Positions 6,825 through 9,865 of a stretch of 9,865 nt of DNA are shown here, one piece after another. The notes beneath the pieces were generated by a model, which was not told where the DNA came from, did no database searches, and was given only the letters and a program-made list of their open reading frames with translations. The stretch is from assembly GCA_023388355.1 (NCBI GenBank), contig JAEWGI010000017.1:1-9865 (forward strand), read 5' to 3'. Origin of the DNA: Pseudomonadota bacterium. Its GTDB lineage: Bacteria; Pseudomonadota; Gammaproteobacteria; Xanthomonadales; Xanthomonadaceae. The first letter of the stretch is position 1, and each line of letters opens with the position of its first letter. The translations under genes and the position numbers were made by a program.

Positions 6825-8546
6825 ATGAGCCATCCTTCCGTCGAAGACATCAAGACCAGCAGCCGCGGCCTGCGCGGCACCCTGCTGGAGGGGCTGGCCG
6901 ATCCGGTGACCGGCTCGCTGTCGTTCGAGGACCAGCGCCTGGTCAAGTTCCACGGCAGCTACCAGCAGGACGACCGCGACCTGCGCGACGAGCGTCGCCG
7001 GCAGAAGCTCGAGCCCGCGCACCAGTTCATGATCCGCATCCGCGCGCCGGGCGGCGTGTTCACGCCCGAGCAGTGGCTCAAGCTCGACGCCATCGCCACC
7101 ACCTGGGCCAGCAGCTCGCTGCGGGTCACGACCCGGCAGACCTTCCAGTTCCACGGCGTGGTCAAGCGCGACCTCAAGGCCACGATGCAGGCGATCAACG
7201 CCGCCGCGCTGGACACCGTCTCGGCCTGCGGCGACGTCAACCGCAACGTGCTGTCCGCCAGCAACCCGCAGCTCTCGCGCCTGCACGCGCAGGTGTACGA
7301 CTGGGCCCAGCGCCTGTCGCAGGCCTTCCTGCCGAAGACCCGCGCCTACTACGAGATCTGGCTGGACCAGGAAAAGCTGGCCGACAGCGGCAGCGAGGAA
7401 GACCCGATCTACCGCGACGCCTACCTGCCGCGCAAGTTCAAGATGGCCGTGGCGGTGCCGCCGTACAACGACGTCGACGTACTGGCCAACGACTTCGGCC
7501 TGATCGCCATCGTCGACGAGGCCGGCGACCTGGCCGGCTTCAACGTCGCGATCGGCGGCGGCATGGGCGCCTCCCACGGCGACCCCAAGACCTACCCGCG
7601 CCTGGCCAGCGTGATCGGCTTCGTCCCGCCCGAGCGCGTGTTCGACATCGCCACCGCGGCGGTGACGGTGCAGCGCGACCACGGCGATCGGGTCGAGCGC
7701 AAGCACGCGCGCTTCAAGTACACCATCGACGACCTGGGCCTGGAAAACGTGGTCGCGCAGATGGAAGAGCGCGCCGGCTTCCGGCTCGAACCGGCGCGCC
7801 CGTTCCAGTTCGTGCACAACGGCGACCGCTTCGGCTGGGTCGAGGGCGAGGACGGCCTCTGGCACCTCACCCTGTCGCTGCCCACCGGCCGCATCGCCGA
7901 CCGCCCGGGCGCGCCGCACCTGACCGGCATGCGCGAGATCGCCCGCGTCCACCGCGGCCAGCTGCGCCTGACCAGCAACCAGAACGTGATCATCGCCGGC
8001 GTGCCCGCCGACGAGCGCGCGCGCATCGACGCCCTGGTGCGCGAGCATGCGCTGGACTCGGAGAACAACGCCCCCACCGCGCTGGCGCGCACCGCCGTGG
8101 CCTGCGTCGCCCTGCCCACCTGCGCCTTGGCGATGGCCGAGGCCGAGCGCTACCTGCCCGACTTCACCGCGAAGCTGCAGCCGCTGCTGGAAAAGCACGG
8201 TCTGGCCGAGGCGCCGATCCTGCTGCGTGTCTCGGGCTGCCCGAACGGCTGCTCGCGCCCCTACCTGGGCGAGATCGCCCTCGTGGGCAAGGCGCCCGGC
8301 CGCTACAACCTGATGCTCGGCGCCGACCATCGCGGCCTGCGCCTGAACGTGCTGTACCGCGAGAACATCACCGAACCGCAGATCCTCGCCGAACTCGAGC
8401 CGCTGTTCGAACGCTACGCCGCCGCGCGCCGGCCGGACGAAGGCTTCGGCGACTTCCTGCTGCGCAGCGGCGTGGTCGATGTTCCCGAGAAGGACCGCCG
8501 CAGCGAAATCGCGATCGAAGCCACGCTGATCGAGGAACCCGCATGA
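6825..8546 (+). CDS. cysI: CysI: sulfite reductase hemoprotein (beta) component
   Basis: CysI carries siroheme coupled to a [4Fe-4S] cluster and reduces sulfite to sulfide with electrons from CysJ. It has 573 residues, like E. coli CysI (570). The cluster and siroheme ligands are all present: C427 and C433 in [18 protein letters not shown]472 and C476 in [10 protein letters not shown]. Other conserved stretches are [12 protein letters not shown] (41-52), a sulfite-binding-site region MIRIRAPGG (69-77), [10 protein letters not shown] (102-111), LPRKFK (201-206) with the expected lysines, and [10 protein letters not shown] (487-496). ATG 6825 matches the family start, but no Shine-Dalgarno lies within 20 nt. 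The purine-rich GGAGGAGGGAG at 6789-6799 is 25 nt away and within a hairpin. The stop overlaps the cysH start (ATGA). Confidence 0.97.
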   Translation: MSHPSVEDIKTSSRGLRGTLLEGLADPVTGSLSFEDQRLVKFHGSYQQDDRDLRDERRRQKLEPAHQFMIRIRAPGGVFTPEQWLKLDAIATTWASSSLRVTTRQTFQFHGVVKRDLKATMQAINAAALDTVSACGDVNRNVLSASNPQLSRLHAQVYDWAQRLSQAFLPKTRAYYEIWLDQEKLADSGSEEDPIYRDAYLPRKFKMAVAVPPYNDVDVLANDFGLIAIVDEAGDLAGFNVAIGGGMGASHGDPKTYPRLASVIGFVPPERVFDIATAAVTVQRDHGDRVERKHARFKYTIDDLGLENVVAQMEERAGFRLEPARPFQFVHNGDRFGWVEGEDGLWHLTLSLPTGRIADRPGAPHLTGMREIARVHRGQLRLTSNQNVIIAGVPADERARIDALVREHALDSENNAPTALARTAVACVALPTCALAMAEAERYLPDFTAKLQPLLEKHGLAEAPILLRVSGCPNGCSRPYLGEIALVGKAPGRYNLMLGADHRGLRLNVLYRENITEPQILAELEPLFERYAAARRPDEGFGDFLLRSGVVDVPEKDRRSEIAIEATLIEEPA

Positions 8547-9283
8547 TCGTCCCCTCCCTTGACGCCGCGCTCGAATCGGCCGAGGCGCGCGCGGAACTCA
8601 ACAAATGGCTGGCCGTGCGCAGCGCCGAAGATCGTCTGCAGTGGGCGCTCGAGACCCTGCCCGGCGAGCACGTGCTGTCCTCCAGCTTCGGCGCCCAGGC
8701 GGCGGTGTCCCTGCACATGGCCACGCGCCGGCGCGCCGACCTTCCGGTCGTGGTGATCGACACCGGCTACCTGTTCCCCGAGACCTACCGCTTCATCGAC
8801 GAGCTGACCGAACGCCTCTCGCTCAACCTCAAGGTCTACCGCCCCCAGATCGGCGTGGCCTGGATGGAGGCCCGCATGGGCCGCATCTGGGAAGACGGCG
8901 TGGAAGGCATCGAACGCTACAACCGCCTGCGAAAAGTGGAACCGATGCAGCGCGCCCTCAGGGAGCTCGACGTGGGCACCTGGATCGCCGGCCTGCGCCG
9001 CAGCCAGTCCCGCAGCCGCGCCAACATCGACTTCCTCGAACGCAAGGATGGCCGCTGGAAGCTGCACCCCATCGCCGACTGGACCGACCGCGACGTCGGC
9101 CAGTACCTCACCCGTCACGGCCTGCCCTACCACCCCCTGTGGGACAAGGGCTACGTCTCGATCGGCGACGTCCACACCACCCGTCCGCTCAGCGCCGACA
9201 TCGGGGTGGAGGAGACCCGCTTCTTCGGACTGAAGCGGGAGTGTGGGCTGCATTTCGAGGAAGAGGCACTGTCGGGGCTTTGA
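8543..9283 (+). CDS. cysH: CysH: phosphoadenylyl-sulfate (PAPS) reductase
   Basis: CysH reduces PAPS to sulfite using thioredoxin or glutaredoxin. It has 246 residues; E. coli CysH has 244. Family motifs are [16 protein letters not shown] (44-59), [17 protein letters not shown] (73-89), VEGIERYN and KVEPM, the [10 protein letters not shown] loop, and the catalytic cysteine C234 in KRECGLH near the end. No cysteine pairs for a [4Fe-4S] cluster are visible, so it should be the PAPS-specific type rather than a plant/pseudomonad APS reductase. This fits the presence of APS kinase in CysNC. ATG 8543 overlaps the cysI stop by 4 bp (ATGA), implying translational coupling. After C234 there is a short non-conserved tail ([10 protein letters not shown]). 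Confidence 0.96.
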   Translation: MIVPSLDAALESAEARAELNKWLAVRSAEDRLQWALETLPGEHVLSSSFGAQAAVSLHMATRRRADLPVVVIDTGYLFPETYRFIDELTERLSLNLKVYRPQIGVAWMEARMGRIWEDGVEGIERYNRLRKVEPMQRALRELDVGTWIAGLRRSQSRSRANIDFLERKDGRWKLHPIADWTDRDVGQYLTRHGLPYHPLWDKGYVSIGDVHTTRPLSADIGVEETRFFGLKRECGLHFEEEALSGL

Positions 9284-9285
9284 GT

Positions 9286-9304
9286 CCGAGCGCCGGACGC
9301 TCGG
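9286..9304 (+). terminator. Hairpin just after cysH, weak terminator candidate
   Basis: CCGAGCG (9286-9292) and CGCTCGG (9298-9304) form a perfect 7-bp stem with a 5-nt loop, starting 2 nt after the cysH stop codon. There is no T-tract, so intrinsic termination is doubtful. The position at the end of the cysJIH operon supports a role in 3' end formation. Confidence 0.4.
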
Positions 9305-9333
9305 GGACACCGCATTCCACGCCCCGGGACACG

Positions 9334-9789
9334 CTATCGATCTGTGTGCAGGAAGTCCAATTCGAGAATCCTGCGCAACATCTTCTCGCCATATAGGCTA
9401 TTTGCGTGGTGGAAGTCATGCGGCACTTTCATGGAGAACTCGTCAAGCAGGAATCCGTCCTCCGCATAAACATTCTCTGGTGGCAGGACGTACCTGACCC
9501 CGATCGAACCGAAGTGCTTAGCCACCAGCGCCCGATATGCCCTGTCCACACTCAGAACTACCGACGCCGGCGTCTTTTCCATGCCGTAGTGGTCGCGACG
9601 CGGTGGAGGAGCACTGATGACGAAGAAGTCTACGCCTGCACTGACTAGGGCATCGAAGAACGCGTAGATGTGCTGGTTGATCGACCTCACGATGACCTCG
9701 AAGGCCGCATCGGATACCGGACGTTCCGGAGGTCCTTTCCGTAAGCTCCCCCTGATCCCGGACACCCCAGAAGTAGAGCTTTCTGGCAT
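9334..9789 (-). pseudogene. C-terminal fragment of a probable SGNH-type hydrolase gene, interrupted by an IS
   Basis: The frame is open for 151 codons. The first dozen (MPESSTSGVSGI) appear to come from the left end of the adjoining insertion sequence. The rest looks like the C-terminal half of an alpha/beta hydrolase-like fold: a strand ending in ISAPPPRR, a helix (SVDRAYRALVAKHF), then VRYVLPPENVY. The motif DFHHANSLYG near the end resembles the catalytic Asp-x-x-His of SGNH/GDSL hydrolases. The N-terminal Gly-Asp-Ser block expected in that family is absent, so the gene is truncated. Base composition is much lower in GC than the cys genes (60 of 120 bases at 9361-9480), with codons such as TTA, CTA and AAT, suggesting acquired DNA. 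The family call is tentative; that it is a real coding remnant is more likely than not. Confidence 0.5.
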
Positions 9790-9865
9790 CTTTCCAGCCA
9801 GGAGGTTCCATGAAGAAGTCGAAGTTCAGCGAGACCCAGATCGTCTCGATCCTCAAGCAGGGTGA
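9753..9865 (+). mobile_element. Left end of an IS3-family insertion sequence (continues past the window)
   Basis: A transposase orfA starts at 9810. The left terminal repeat is probably near 9753, where the sequence begins TGATCCCGGACACC, consistent with the TG ends of IS3-family elements and with a usual upstream distance of about 55-60 bp. The exact boundary is inferred, since the right end and the target duplication are outside the window. The element cuts the hydrolase gene on the other strand. Confidence 0.55.
9810..9865 (+). CDS. IS3-family transposase OrfA, N-terminus only (3' end outside window)
   Basis: The visible 18 residues, MKKSKFSETQIVSILKQG, match the typical start of IS3-family OrfA proteins (M-K-K-S-[KR]-F-[ST]-x-x-Q-I-x-x-I-L-K-x). 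This is the first helix of the helix-turn-helix domain that binds the element's ends. AGGAGG at 9800-9805 lies 4 nt before ATG 9810. In the family OrfA is followed by an overlapping integrase-like OrfB made by frameshifting; neither the rest of OrfA nor OrfB is in the window. Confidence 0.8.
   Translation, partial: MKKSKFSETQIVSILKQG

Noticed and set aside
4682..6946. Long minus-strand open frame (754 codons) opposite cysJ
   Set aside because: It lies entirely over cysJ, its divergent promoter and the cysJ-cysI gap. The product is Ala/Gly/Arg-rich with no family motifs, and long antisense frames are expected opposite genes with strong G/C third-position bias.
6624..8330. Long minus-strand open frame (568 codons) opposite cysI
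   Set aside because: It is the antisense shadow of cysI, is low in complexity, and crosses the palindromic intergenic repeat. No recognisable domain is present.
9406..9648. Plus-strand frame of 80 codons opposite the hydrolase remnant
   Set aside because: There are no motifs or convincing ribosome-binding site. The minus-strand frame here has a coherent hydrolase-like pattern instead.
9518..9856. Minus-strand frame of 112 codons across the insertion-sequence end
   Set aside because: It is antisense to OrfA and out of frame with the hydrolase-like remnant. It carries no recognisable motif.

Overview
The window comes from a GC-rich gammaproteobacterium, most likely Xanthomonadaceae (Lysobacter/Luteimonas/Xanthomonas-like). 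That placement is an inference from protein resemblance, the fused CysNC, G/C-ending codons and C-rich palindromic intergenic repeats. I could not run a database search.

Layout. (1) 1-971: the 3' part of an M20 metallopeptidase gene, followed by a GC-rich hairpin region. (2) 1071-1337: a small GlsB/YeaQ/YmgE-type membrane protein. (3) 1411-4685, minus strand: cysD then a cysN-cysC fusion, i.e. ATP sulfurylase plus APS kinase. The two genes are separated by an unusual 446-bp repeat array. (4) 4686-4825: a divergent promoter region. (5) 4826-9283, plus strand: cysJ, cysI and cysH, i.e. sulfite reductase flavoprotein, sulfite reductase hemoprotein and PAPS reductase. A palindrome-rich element of about 120 bp lies between cysJ and cysI, while cysI and cysH overlap by ATGA. 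(6) 9284-9865: an abrupt drop in GC, with the C-terminal part of a probable SGNH-type hydrolase gene on the minus strand and the left end of an IS3-family insertion sequence running out of the window.

Together the cys genes make a complete assimilatory sulfate-reduction block. CysD and CysN form APS from sulfate and ATP, and the CysC domain phosphorylates it to PAPS. CysH reduces PAPS to sulfite, and CysJI reduces sulfite to sulfide with NADPH. Sulfate transporters, siroheme synthase and cysteine synthase are not in the window.

The most unusual feature is at 3231-3660, between cysD and the GTPase domain of cysNC. Four tandem units each carry a GGAG ribosome-binding site, a GTG or TTG start codon, the same short N-terminal peptide (…AIDRYP…) and a tract of 7-bp GGGTCCC repeats. 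Only the two units nearest the GTPase domain are in frame with it. Heptamers inside the translated region mean that copy-number change would shift the reading frame. The arrangement looks like a duplicated translation-start cassette and a possible phase-variable switch on sulfate activation.
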